Part shown: one piece after another, positions 16,868-25,102 of the stretch
Layout of the letters: every line of letters begins with the position of its first letter
Numbering within the stretch: the stretch's first letter is position 1
Assembly (NCBI RefSeq): GCF_001280595.1
Contig: NZ_LITU01000050.1
Location: forward strand, 239,073-303,072
DNA from: Paenibacillus xylanivorans
Lineage (GTDB): Bacteria; Bacillota; Bacilli; Paenibacillales; Paenibacillaceae
Direction: 5' to 3'
DNA length: 64,000 bases
The notes under the pieces: model-generated
Database searches by the model: none
Told to the model about the DNA's origin: nothing
Seen by the model: only the letters and a program-made list of their open reading frames with translations
Translations under genes and position numbers: made by a program

Positions 16868-17563
16868 ATGACACTCACACATAACCGGAAGCCAGATGAA
16901 AGCAAAACGGCGGTATTAGCTGTAAACGTAGGGCAACTTCAGGCCTTGCCTGGCCAGAAGCGCGAAGTGTTGAGCGGCATTGTGAAACATCCCATATCCA
17001 GCCCGGTCTTCCTGTCATTCACCGGAATGACAGGGGATGCCCAGGCGGATCTGGAGCATCATGGTGGGCCTGATAAGGCGGTTTGTGTATACGATTACAG
17101 TCGTTATCCGGCCCTTGAACAACTGTTGGATCGCAAGCTGGACTGGGGAGCTTGTGGAGAAAATCTGACTGTTGAAGGCTGTATGGAAGATGAAGTCCGG
17201 ATTGGTGATGTGTATGAATTGGGGGAAGCCAAGGTACAGGTCAGCCAGCCAAGACAGCCTTGCTTCAAGCTGGGTGCACGGTATGATTACAAAGAATTGC
17301 CTGTTTATTTTCAGGAGAGCGGACATACCGGATTTTATTTTCGAGTGTTGCAAGAAGGTGAGGTAACTCTCTCTGCACCATTCAGACGAATCAGCACTGA
17401 TCCTGCATCAATGACCATTCTGGAAGCTAATCGAATTATGCATCAGGGGAAACATGATGCGGTTGGTATGCGTGCTTTGCTGGCCATTTCAACGCTGGCC
17501 GACAGCTGGAAGCAGTCCTTGTTGAAGCGATTGGCCAAGCTCGAAACTGCTGAACTGGATTAA
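16868..17563 (+). CDS. MOSC-domain protein, YiiM-like
   Basis: A 231-residue protein with a MOSC domain (about 45-165), including HHGGPDKAVCVYD, GENLTVEG and the conserved cysteine in QPRQPCFKLGARYD, and a C-terminal YiiM-type three-helix domain. MOSC proteins carry a molybdenum cofactor sulfur and YiiM/YflK relatives reduce N-hydroxylated compounds. Molybdopterin biosynthesis genes are not in the window. The ATG follows GGGAGGT, 29 bases after the preceding gene. Confidence 0.88.
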   Translation: MTLTHNRKPDESKTAVLAVNVGQLQALPGQKREVLSGIVKHPISSPVFLSFTGMTGDAQADLEHHGGPDKAVCVYDYSRYPALEQLLDRKLDWGACGENLTVEGCMEDEVRIGDVYELGEAKVQVSQPRQPCFKLGARYDYKELPVYFQESGHTGFYFRVLQEGEVTLSAPFRRISTDPASMTILEANRIMHQGKHDAVGMRALLAISTLADSWKQSLLKRLAKLETAELD

Positions 17564-17633
17564 TGATGCCATCGTTCAGAGGACAGATTCGAAGATCCAT
17601 TTTAATTTTAAACTACTTGGGAGTGTGACTAAC

Positions 17634-18512
17634 ATGACGATTTTAGGCGCAATTGAAGCTGGAGGAACCAAATTTGTATGTGGTATCGGTACGGAAGAAG
17701 GAGAAGTTCTTGAACGCGTAAGCTTTCCAACAACGACACCGGAAGAGACGATGGCTCAAGTCATTGCTTTTTTTGAAGGTAAAGGAATTGAAGCTTTGGG
17801 TGTAGGTTCATTTGGTCCAATCGATCCAATTGAAGGAAGCCCGACCTATGGTTACATCACAACAACACCGAAACCACATTGGGGACAGTACAATATGATT
17901 GGTAAGCTCAAGGAGCACTTTAATGTACCGATGACGTTCGACACGGATGTAAACGGTGCAGCACTCGGGGAAGCAACCTGGGGAGCTGCACAAGGCCTGG
18001 ATAGCTGTCTGTATATTACGGTTGGAACGGGTATTGGTGCAGGTGCAGTTGTAGGAGGCAAAATGGTCCATGGATTGTCTCATCCAGAGATGGGGCACAT
18101 CATTGTACGCAGACATCCCGAAGATACGTATGAAGGGTTCTGTCCGTATCATGGAGACTGTCTGGAAGGCCTTGCCGCAGGTCCTGCCATCAATAAACGT
18201 TGGGAGCAACCGGCTTACGAACTGCCAGCCGATCATAAAGCCTGGGAGATTGAAGCACATTACCTGGCGCATGCTTTGATGAATTATGTATTGATCCTCA
18301 CTCCGCAAAAAATCGTAATGGGTGGCGGTGTGATGAAGCAGGAGCATCTGTTCCCGATGGTCCGGAGCAAGCTGCAGGAATTGCTCGCTGGATACGTTCA
18401 GCATCCTGCACTTCAGTCCGAAATTGACCAGTATGTCGTTTCACCGGGACTTGGCGATAATGCGGGTCTGTGTGGTTCGCTTGCACTGGCAAAATTGGCT
18501 TTGAACAAGTAA
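17634..18512 (+). CDS. ROK-family fructokinase
   Basis: A 292-residue ROK kinase. The N-terminal phosphate loop AIEAGGTKFVCGIG, the sugar-binding DTDVNGAALGE, the ATP-region TVGTGIGAGAVVGG and the zinc site spread over HPEMGH and CPYHGDCLEG are present. The last matches fructokinases of the YdhR/GmuE/ScrK type, which phosphorylate fructose and sometimes mannose. The ATG at 17634 is correctly spaced from TTGGGAG; a GTG at 17625 is too close. It stands alone, without transporter genes next to it. Confidence 0.9.
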   Translation: MTILGAIEAGGTKFVCGIGTEEGEVLERVSFPTTTPEETMAQVIAFFEGKGIEALGVGSFGPIDPIEGSPTYGYITTTPKPHWGQYNMIGKLKEHFNVPMTFDTDVNGAALGEATWGAAQGLDSCLYITVGTGIGAGAVVGGKMVHGLSHPEMGHIIVRRHPEDTYEGFCPYHGDCLEGLAAGPAINKRWEQPAYELPADHKAWEIEAHYLAHALMNYVLILTPQKIVMGGGVMKQEHLFPMVRSKLQELLAGYVQHPALQSEIDQYVVSPGLGDNAGLCGSLALAKLALNK

Positions 18513-18531
18513 TAGCTTTAAAAATAAGTAG

Positions 18532-18559
18532 TTGACGAATTTTTCCATTGTGGTAATAT
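18532..18559 (+). promoter_or_regulatory. Sigma-A promoter upstream of a terminated leader
   Basis: TTGACG (18532-18537), a 16-base spacer and TAATAT (18554-18559). Transcription would begin near 18566 and meet the hairpin at 18592 within about 30 bases. Confidence 0.65.
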
Positions 18560-18591
18560 ATGAGCAACAGCATAGCACGGTTAATGAGGAA

Positions 18592-18632
18592 GCACCTCTC
18601 TTGCATGGATTTTGCAGGAGAGGTGTTTTTTT
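18592..18632 (+). terminator. Leader terminator (attenuator) or terminator of a small RNA
   Basis: Arms cacctctc and gagaggtg extended by a ttgca pairing, followed by seven T residues. It lies downstream of its own promoter and upstream of the HRDC/HTH gene, so it either ends a short transcript or attenuates that gene. It could also end transcripts arriving from the fructokinase gene. Confidence 0.8.
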
Positions 18633-18695
18633 GTGCTGCATAAGATAGCACAATACAGACTGTGTGGAGCTGAACTATTAAAGGAGGGACAAGAA

Positions 18696-19697
18696 ATGGA
18701 AGTCATTTTCATGAACAGATTATCCAGAATGTCAGATCAGAATGAAGAGCATGCGCAGTTGTGGATCGGTGAAGAAGAAGGAGAGTGGCATCTGGGCTGG
18801 ACCCGATATGAGGAAGGAGATCGTGTGGATGCCATCTGGTATGATGGGAGTTCATGGGACGAGCTGTTACATGTTTATCGTCATCAGCTAGCGATACAGA
18901 TGGGCGAAGGGTATCGTCCATTGTTGCAGGGTTTGTTTCACGAAAATGATGATTTGAAGTCGCGCAGTTATGGCGGTCAGCGTCTTCATTGTTACAGTGA
19001 ATTATATGGCAATGAGGGGCTATATATGGATCTTTGCATATGGCGCAGGAAGAGAGCGGCGTCTGATCGGAAAGCCCCCTATTTTATTGCAACGAACCGA
19101 TTGTTACGCTTAATCAGTGCCTTTGTTCCACAATCCATCGATGAATTGATGCAACTGCCTGGCGTAGGAGAGAATAAGGCGTCTGAGTACGGAGCTGAAT
19201 GGCTGGAGCTTACGAATGGACTGGAACGTTCCACATCTTTTCCGCTAGAGTGGGTGTACACGGTTCTGAAGGAACAAGAATATGAGAGTTGGCTGTACAA
19301 ACAGAGAGAGCAGAAATACAAGCAGGAGCTGGACAGATTCACAACACGCAAGCAGGTACTCGAAGGCATGAAGGAAGGGCATACGCTGGAGGAGATCGTG
19401 AATCGTTCCGGATTGTCCCGGCGGGAGCTAATTGAGCTGTTGGAGACACTGGATCTGGAGGGGTATGACACAGATTGTCTACTCGATGCGGAGCTTGCTG
19501 TCATGCCCGAAGAGGAGCAAGAGGCGGTATGGAGTGCCTACGAGGAGCTGGGAGATACGTTTCTGAAGCCTGTGCTACATAAAGTATATGGAGGAGAGAA
19601 GCCTGGCGGGAGCAATCTGGAGCAGGTCTACGAAAGACTGCGTATGATTCGAATCCGGTTTCGTCGTCACACAGAGACGGAGCAGAATGCAGGCTAG
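18696..19697 (+). CDS. HRDC and helix-turn-helix protein, RecQ-tail-like
   Basis: A 333-residue protein without a helicase core. The N-terminal 120 residues are of unknown fold and rich in Trp, Glu and His. An HRDC domain follows (about 128-190; NRLLRLISAFVPQSIDELMQL then PGVGENKASEYG), and then a helicase-type HTH (about 230-310; LEGMKEGHTLEEIVNRSGLS) like those at the C-termini of RecQ helicases. HRDC and this HTH bind nucleic acid, so a DNA or RNA accessory role is likely. The ATG at 18696 follows AAAGGAGGG; the frame is open upstream through the leader terminator but lacks a ribosome site. Confidence 0.78.
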   Translation: MEVIFMNRLSRMSDQNEEHAQLWIGEEEGEWHLGWTRYEEGDRVDAIWYDGSSWDELLHVYRHQLAIQMGEGYRPLLQGLFHENDDLKSRSYGGQRLHCYSELYGNEGLYMDLCIWRRKRAASDRKAPYFIATNRLLRLISAFVPQSIDELMQLPGVGENKASEYGAEWLELTNGLERSTSFPLEWVYTVLKEQEYESWLYKQREQKYKQELDRFTTRKQVLEGMKEGHTLEEIVNRSGLSRRELIELLETLDLEGYDTDCLLDAELAVMPEEEQEAVWSAYEELGDTFLKPVLHKVYGGEKPGGSNLEQVYERLRMIRIRFRRHTETEQNAG

Positions 19698-19749
19698 AAT
19701 TGGGATAGATCAGCAGGTGTTCATTTCATTCTAAAATAGATTAAATAAA

Positions 19750-19790
19750 AAAAGACGAGGCGTCTCCAGATGTGGAGCGCTTCGTCTTTG
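19750..19790. terminator. Bidirectional terminator between convergent genes
   Basis: Arms aaagacga...tcgtcttt with additional inner pairing, an A run on the left and T-rich sequence on the right. It serves the HRDC/HTH gene and corA. Confidence 0.88.
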
Positions 19791-19795
19791 TTATT

Positions 19796-20731
19796 TCAAA
19801 CCCAATCTTTTTTACGGAAAATAAAGAACATGCTCAGGCCCAGTGTAACCATCAGGCCAATGACCACAAAGTAACCATACTTCCAGTCCAACTCAGGCAT
19901 GTTCGTAAAGTTCATCCCATAGATGCCCGTAATAACGGTCAGCGGCATGAACACCGTTGTAATAGCGGTGAACACACGCATGATTTCATTCGCCCGGTTG
20001 GCGATACTGGATTGGTAAGCTTCTCGCAAGTTCCCCATCAGGTCGCGATAAGTCTCGAAAGTTTCGGATATTTTCACAGCATTCTCATAAATGTCACTGA
20101 AATACTTCTGCAGTTGATCATCAATAAGACGCAGATCTTTTTTATTGAGTGTGTTGATGACCTCTTTCTGAGGTCCCAGCACTTTTTTTAGCCATAAAAT
20201 CTCACTGCGCAGCCCGATAATCTCATTCAGATGAGACTTCTTGGTATGCATCAGGATGTCTTCTTCAAGCTTCTCGATGCGGGCTTCAATTCGGTCACCA
20301 ACTGTGAAATAATTATCAACAATCAAGTCAACCAGCAGATACAGCAGCTTATCTGGCGTACTGATCTCCTGTTCCCACAGGATTGGCTTCAATGTCCGCA
20401 ATTCGCTGACTTTCTGTTTGGTAACACTGATAATGAAGTGTCTGCCAAGGAAGAGGTTAACGGCACGTAAAAAAATCTCTTCATCATCAAAACGAATGCT
20501 ATTAATAACAATAAAATAATGGCTCTCATAAATTTCAATCTTCGGACGTTGTTCTTCGTCGCTCAAACAGTCTTCCACGGCCAGATCATGCATCATGAAC
20601 AGCGGTTGAAGTACCGCCAAATCGTCTACGTCCGCATCAATCCAGTAAAATCCCTCCGCTGGTGGAGTCAGCGCCTGCTGAATGTCGTCCACCGGAATAA
20701 ATACACCGTTGTTTACCAACCGGATTTTCAT
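19796..20731 (-). CDS. corA: CorA-family magnesium/cobalt transporter
   Basis: A 311-residue CorA/MIT-family channel for divalent cations. The long cytoplasmic alpha/beta domain (1-245) ends in a stalk helix. Two membrane helices follow, with the selectivity motif YGMNF between them, and a basic tail (FRKKDW) faces the cytoplasm. Mg2+ is the usual substrate, with Co2+ and Ni2+ as alternatives. The ATG lies behind AAGGAGTAG. A long, structured upstream region (20732-20950) may act in its regulation. Confidence 0.92.
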   Translation of the reverse strand: MKIRLVNNGVFIPVDDIQQALTPPAEGFYWIDADVDDLAVLQPLFMMHDLAVEDCLSDEEQRPKIEIYESHYFIVINSIRFDDEEIFLRAVNLFLGRHFIISVTKQKVSELRTLKPILWEQEISTPDKLLYLLVDLIVDNYFTVGDRIEARIEKLEEDILMHTKKSHLNEIIGLRSEILWLKKVLGPQKEVINTLNKKDLRLIDDQLQKYFSDIYENAVKISETFETYRDLMGNLREAYQSSIANRANEIMRVFTAITTVFMPLTVITGIYGMNFTNMPELDWKYGYFVVIGLMVTLGLSMFFIFRKKDWV

Positions 20732-20800
20732 TGTTCATCTACTCCTTCTGCACCCGCCAAATGGGCGGATTTCATCAATATGGGCGCAAAAAGAACAGAT

Positions 20801-20885
20801 CAGCCGGTCGGCAGCGGAGCCTGGGAGTCAGGACTGCGTTCGCTTTATAACCAAACGGAAGTAACGTCCCGCTGCCGGCATGCTG
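20801..20885 (-). promoter_or_regulatory. Long inverted repeat in the corA leader
   Basis: Arms 20801-20817 and 20869-20885 match at 14 of 17 positions, including the contiguous 9-base pairing cggcagcgg/ccgctgccg, and a smaller cctg/cagg hairpin lies inside. It sits 70-154 bases upstream of the corA start, inside the likely untranslated leader. It does not match the M-box consensus that I know, so a regulatory role is inference. The remainder of 20886-21110 shows no gene. Confidence 0.4.
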
Positions 20886-21113
20886 ATATCAATTCTCTAT
20901 GCAGTTTGTCGGAATTCGGCTGCCAGTCAGGCCTCGGGTCGCCATCCATTGAATATGTCACCTCTCACATAAGGGTTTACAACACTTGTCTAGTATACCG
21001 CTGGTACAGGGTCCTTTCAAGCGCAAAAATGTGTCGATTTCGCGCCCTGGAGCAGTGTATGACAACGGATGGTGAACGGTTCCGATCCTGAGGAACAGAC
21101 ATTGAACTACACC

Positions 21114-21142
21114 TTGACGTGAGGGGATTAATGTTTTAAAGT
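21114..21142 (+). promoter_or_regulatory. Candidate promoter for the met operon
   Basis: TTGACG (21114-21119), 17-base spacer, TAAAGT (21137-21142). A second candidate, TTGAAC (21148-21153) with TTAAAT (21171-21176), also has a 17-base spacer and would start transcription close to the first base of the riboswitch. Confidence 0.55.
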
Positions 21143-21185
21143 AAACGTTGAACCACACTAGTTTTTACAATTAAATAAAGCGAAA

Positions 21186-21312
21186 TCTTATCAAGAGTAG
21201 GTGGAGGGACTGGCCCGATGAAACCCGGCAACCGGCGGTATACCGCACGGTGCTAATTCTTGCAGCGACCAAGTGTCCAAGTGACACTGTTGTAACTGAG
21301 AGATGAGAGAGG
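21186..21312 (+). ncRNA. SAM-I (S-box) riboswitch
   Basis: The conserved core is readable: cttatcaagag, ggtggagggactggcccgat, gaaacccggcaacc, then ggtgctaattc and gcag, and the 3' closing strand gagagatgag pairing with the 5' strand to form P1. It binds S-adenosylmethionine and lies upstream of metA-metI-metC, with a terminator hairpin directly behind it. High SAM should end transcription. Confidence 0.97.
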
Positions 21313-21331
21313 CGCATATCTATTTACATAT

Positions 21332-21363
21332 GACCTTTCTCGGAATCCGAGAAAGGTCTTTGT
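21332..21363 (+). terminator. Expression-platform terminator of the SAM riboswitch
   Basis: Perfect 12-base arms (gacctttctcgg / ccgagaaaggtc) around an AAT loop, followed by a T-rich stretch, 20 bases after the riboswitch core. Confidence 0.9.
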
Positions 21364-21543
21364 TATATGCACCGACTTCTCAGCAGTGATTTTCGCTAAG
21401 GAACTTGAGCTTGCCACCAGCATTGTGGTTGCAATTCAGCGCCTGCAGGCAAGCTCATGGCAGCCTATAGCTGTACGGATGCGAATCGTATCGTACCCGC
21501 AGTGGCTGAATCTATCTATGCACAAGGAGGAGTTAGAACCATC

Positions 21544-22461
21544 ATGCCAATCAAAATTCCAGACACACTGCCTGCCAAGGAAGTACTTGCAGGAGAGAAC
21601 ATCTTTGTCATGGACGAGACATCCGCTTACCAGCAGGACATTCGTCCACTACGTATCGCTATATTAAACCTGATGCCCACTAAGGAAACGACAGAAACTC
21701 AATTGCTTCGTCTGGTGGGTAACACACCCATACAGGTAGATATCGTTTTGGTTCATCCGAAGTCCCATACATCCAAGAACACATCCCAAGAATATTTGGA
21801 CTTGTTCTACAAAACCTTTGATGAAATTGAACACCGCCGTTTTGACGGTATGATCATTACAGGTGCTCCTGTAGAGCAAATGGACTTTGAAGATGTGAAC
21901 TATTGGAAAGAAATCCAGGAGATTTTCGAATGGACCAAAACCAATGTGACTTCGACCATGCATATATGTTGGGCTTCCCAAGCGGGTTTATATCATCATT
22001 TCGGAGTTCCCAAAGTTCCGCTGGATGAAAAATGTTTTGGTGTATTCTCACATACGATCAACAGATCCAATGTGCAGTTACTGCGCGGATTCGATGAAGT
22101 ATTCAACGTCCCGCATTCCCGCCATACGGAAGTGCGTCGTGAAGATATTGAAAAGAATGAGCATCTCGAAATATTGGCTGAATCGGAGGAAGCGGGTATT
22201 TTCCTGGTTGCTACCAAAGACGGCAAACAGATATTTGCCACCGGTCATGCCGAGTATGACCCGCTCTCATTGAAATGGGAATATGACCGGGATGCGGCTA
22301 AAGGCATGGACATTGCGCTGCCTAGACATTATTTCCCGAACGACGATCCTTCCCGTGTTCCCCCGGCCACTTGGCGGGCCCATGCAAACTTATTATTCTC
22401 TAATTGGCTCAATTACTATGTGTATCAAGAGACGCCTTACGATATTGGTCCGCAAATCTAA
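21544..22461 (+). CDS. metA: Homoserine O-acetyltransferase (MetA family)
   Basis: A 305-residue MetA-type acyltransferase starting the transsulfuration route to methionine. The catalytic Cys142 lies in HICWASQ, and a conserved histidine and glutamate follow in ATGHAEYD. Although named homoserine succinyltransferase in E. coli, residue 111 here is Glu (GAPVE111), the residue that sets acetyl-CoA specificity in Bacillus cereus MetA, where succinyl enzymes have Gly. I therefore predict O-acetylhomoserine as product. The ATG at 21544 follows AAGGAGG; the frame is open upstream without a site. Confidence 0.93.
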   Translation: MPIKIPDTLPAKEVLAGENIFVMDETSAYQQDIRPLRIAILNLMPTKETTETQLLRLVGNTPIQVDIVLVHPKSHTSKNTSQEYLDLFYKTFDEIEHRRFDGMIITGAPVEQMDFEDVNYWKEIQEIFEWTKTNVTSTMHICWASQAGLYHHFGVPKVPLDEKCFGVFSHTINRSNVQLLRGFDEVFNVPHSRHTEVRREDIEKNEHLEILAESEEAGIFLVATKDGKQIFATGHAEYDPLSLKWEYDRDAAKGMDIALPRHYFPNDDPSRVPPATWRAHANLLFSNWLNYYVYQETPYDIGPQI

Positions 22462-22485
22462 TCGACATTACAGGAGGATGCTGCA

Positions 22486-23673
22486 ATGGAAGACAACAAG
22501 TTGAAAATCGAAAGCCGATTGGCTCAAATTGGGTCCATCAATGAACCGGTAACAGGTGCCATTAATTTTCCGATCTATCAATCCACTGCGTTTCGCCACC
22601 CGAAGCTTGGACAAAGCACGGGGTTTGATTATATTCGTACGACCAATCCAACCCGGAAAGTATTGGAAGAAGCAGCGGCAGCATTGGAGTCGGGTGATGC
22701 AGGTTTTGCCTGTAGCTCCGGCATGGCTGCTTTGCAAACGATTTTCGCTTTATTTGGACAAGGGGATCATCTGATTGTATCGCTGGATCTATACGGGGGA
22801 ACGTATCGTTTGCTTGAGCGCATTCTGTCTCGATTTGGTGTGACGGCAAGTTACGTAGATACCAATGATCTTGCAGCTCTGGAAAGTATTCGTCAGCCGA
22901 ATACAAAAGCGGTATTTATTGAGACACCTACCAATCCACTAATGATGATTACGGATGTGGAAGCTGTTTGCTCCTGGGCCAAGAGCCACAACTTGCTGAC
23001 CATTGTGGATAATACACTACTGACTCCGTTCTTCCAGCGTCCAATTGAACTTGGTGCAGATATCATCATCCATAGTGCCACGAAGTATCTGGGAGGTCAT
23101 AATGATGTGCTTGCCGGATTAATTATTACCAAAGGGGAAGAATTATCAGCGGAAATGGCATTCCTGCACAATTCCATTGGCGCAGTGTTGTCTCCGAGCG
23201 ACTCCTATCAGTTGATGAAAGGTATGAAGACACTCGCTCTTCGTATGGAGCGGCATGAGTATAATGCCTTGACGATTGCCAAGTATCTTTTGGAACACCC
23301 AGCCGTTAACGAAGTGTATCATCCTGGTTTGTCGGATCATCCCGGATTTGAAATACAAAATAAACAGTCGAGCGGGAACACAGGCATCTTCTCTTTCAAA
23401 GTAAAGGATGCTCGTTATGTTGAACCGTTGCTGCGTCACATCAAACTAATTGCTTTTGCGGAAAGCCTCGGGGGGGTAGAGTCGTTGATGACCTATCCTG
23501 CGGTACAGACCCATGCGGATATCCCGATTGAAATTCGTGACGCTGTAGGTGTGGATGACCGTCTGTTGCGCTTTTCTGTAGGGATTGAGCATGCCGAAGA
23601 TCTGATTGCCGATCTGGGCAATGCACTCACAGCTGCACAGCAGGAGATAGAAGGAGGAACGCATCATGAGTGA
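22486..23673 (+). CDS. metI: Cystathionine gamma-synthase / O-acetylhomoserine thiolyase (MetI-like)
   Basis: A 395-residue Cys/Met-metabolism PLP enzyme. The phosphate-binding SSGMAALQ, the ETPTNPLMMITD segment and the Schiff-base lysine in SATKYLGGHNDV are present. With acetylhomoserine from MetA it condenses cysteine (or sulfide) to cystathionine (or homocysteine). The order metI-metC and an 8-base overlap (ATGAGTGA) with the next gene match B. subtilis yjcI-yjcJ. Regulated with the operon by the SAM riboswitch. Confidence 0.92.
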   Translation: MEDNKLKIESRLAQIGSINEPVTGAINFPIYQSTAFRHPKLGQSTGFDYIRTTNPTRKVLEEAAAALESGDAGFACSSGMAALQTIFALFGQGDHLIVSLDLYGGTYRLLERILSRFGVTASYVDTNDLAALESIRQPNTKAVFIETPTNPLMMITDVEAVCSWAKSHNLLTIVDNTLLTPFFQRPIELGADIIIHSATKYLGGHNDVLAGLIITKGEELSAEMAFLHNSIGAVLSPSDSYQLMKGMKTLALRMERHEYNALTIAKYLLEHPAVNEVYHPGLSDHPGFEIQNKQSSGNTGIFSFKVKDARYVEPLLRHIKLIAFAESLGGVESLMTYPAVQTHADIPIEIRDAVGVDDRLLRFSVGIEHAEDLIADLGNALTAAQQEIEGGTHHE

Positions 23674-24859
23674 GCAAAACAATAATGCCAACAATCATGA
23701 ACGGAATGTTCATTCTGACCTGAAGTTCGATACCAAGCTGTTGCATTTCGGTGACGAAATCGATAAAACCACCGGGGCTTCCAGTGTGCCCATTTACCAG
23801 GCTTCCACATTCCATCATTTTGATATTTTTAATCCGCCTCAACATGATTATAGCCGTTCCGGTAACCCGACTCGTCAGGCATTGGAGGATTACATTACAT
23901 TATTGGAAGGTGGAGCCCGCGGATTTGCCTATTCCTCCGGCATGGCAGCCATCTCTAGCGTGTTCATGATGTTCTCCGCAGGAGATCACATGATTGTAAC
24001 GGAAGATGTATATGGAGGTACGTATCGACTGCTTACTTCCATTCTAAGCCGGATGCAGATCGAGACTACCTTTGTGGATATGACCAATATTGAGGAAGTA
24101 AAGGCAGCGCTCAAACCGAACACGAAGGCAGTCTATATGGAGACACCATCCAACCCGACACTTCGGATCACGGATATTGCTGCGGTCACCTCCTGGGCAC
24201 AGGAACATGAGTTAATCTCCATTCTTGATAATACCTTTATGACACCGTACTACCAGCGTCCAATCGAGCTCGGGGTGGATATTGTCGTACATAGTGCCAC
24301 CAAGTTTCTTGGCGGGCACAGTGATGTGCTGGCAGGTTTAGCTGTTGCTCGTACCGATTCACTGGGAATACAGCTAAAACAATTGCAGAATGGACTTGGA
24401 ACCGTGCTCGGTGCCCAGGAATCATGGCTTCTGATGCGCGGAATGAAAACCTTGGGTGCACGCATGGCACACAGTGAACAGAGCACTGCCAAGCTGGCAG
24501 CTTGGCTCAGTGGACGCAGTGATATTACGGCTGTATTTTATCCGGGGCTGCTGGATCACCCCGGCCGTGAAGCTCATGAACGTCAGTCAAGCGGATACGG
24601 CGCTGTCGTGTCGTTTGACGTCGGTTCGGGTGATCGGGCCAAGGCTGTACTTAACCGTGTGAAATTACCAATTGTTGCCGTGAGTTTAGGTGCGGTTGAA
24701 AGTATCCTGTCTTACCCTGCGATGATGTCTCATGCGGCTATGCCGGCTGAGGTTCGCCGTGATCGGGGGATTACGGACGGATTACTGCGCTTCTCGGTTG
24801 GTCTGGAAGACATTGATGACCTGATTGCCGATCTGGATCAAGCACTTCAGGACTCGTAG
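23666..24859 (+). CDS. metC: Cystathionine beta-lyase (MetC-like)
   Basis: A 397-residue paralogue of the preceding enzyme, with SSGMAAISSV, ETPSNPTLRITD and the PLP lysine in SATKFLGGHSDV. It splits cystathionine into homocysteine, pyruvate and ammonia. It carries an extra Asn/His-rich N-terminal segment of about 20 residues. The start ATG overlaps the metI end by 8 bases and follows GGAGGA within metI, so translation is coupled. MetC function is inferred from gene order; sequence motifs alone cannot separate it from gamma-synthase. Confidence 0.9.
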   Translation: MSEQNNNANNHERNVHSDLKFDTKLLHFGDEIDKTTGASSVPIYQASTFHHFDIFNPPQHDYSRSGNPTRQALEDYITLLEGGARGFAYSSGMAAISSVFMMFSAGDHMIVTEDVYGGTYRLLTSILSRMQIETTFVDMTNIEEVKAALKPNTKAVYMETPSNPTLRITDIAAVTSWAQEHELISILDNTFMTPYYQRPIELGVDIVVHSATKFLGGHSDVLAGLAVARTDSLGIQLKQLQNGLGTVLGAQESWLLMRGMKTLGARMAHSEQSTAKLAAWLSGRSDITAVFYPGLLDHPGREAHERQSSGYGAVVSFDVGSGDRAKAVLNRVKLPIVAVSLGAVESILSYPAMMSHAAMPAEVRRDRGITDGLLRFSVGLEDIDDLIADLDQALQDS

Positions 24860-24945
24860 AGTCCGTAGTATTGAAACACGGGTGTTAGAGCGTGTTGAAG
24901 AAGAAATGAAATAGATAGCATATGTAAACATTTTTATTAATTTTT

Positions 24946-24975
24946 AAAGCACCTGTTCATAAGGTGCTTTTTTTC
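24946..24975 (+). terminator. Terminator of the met operon
   Basis: Arms aagcacct and aggtgctt with a 7-base loop, then a T run. Confidence 0.9.
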
Positions 24976-25102
24976 ACATGTAACCTGTGTTACGATATGT
25001 GGAGTACAGAAATGCGATGTTGCCACCAAAACTTTCATCTATATGAACAAGTTGGGACGGATCGTGATTATATTTTCTCTTCATGAGGGAGGCTTTTTTA
25101 CG

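Noticed and set aside
20519..21091. 190-codon plus-strand frame across the corA start and leader
   Set aside because: It runs antisense to corA and then through non-coding leader; no ribosome site or domain.
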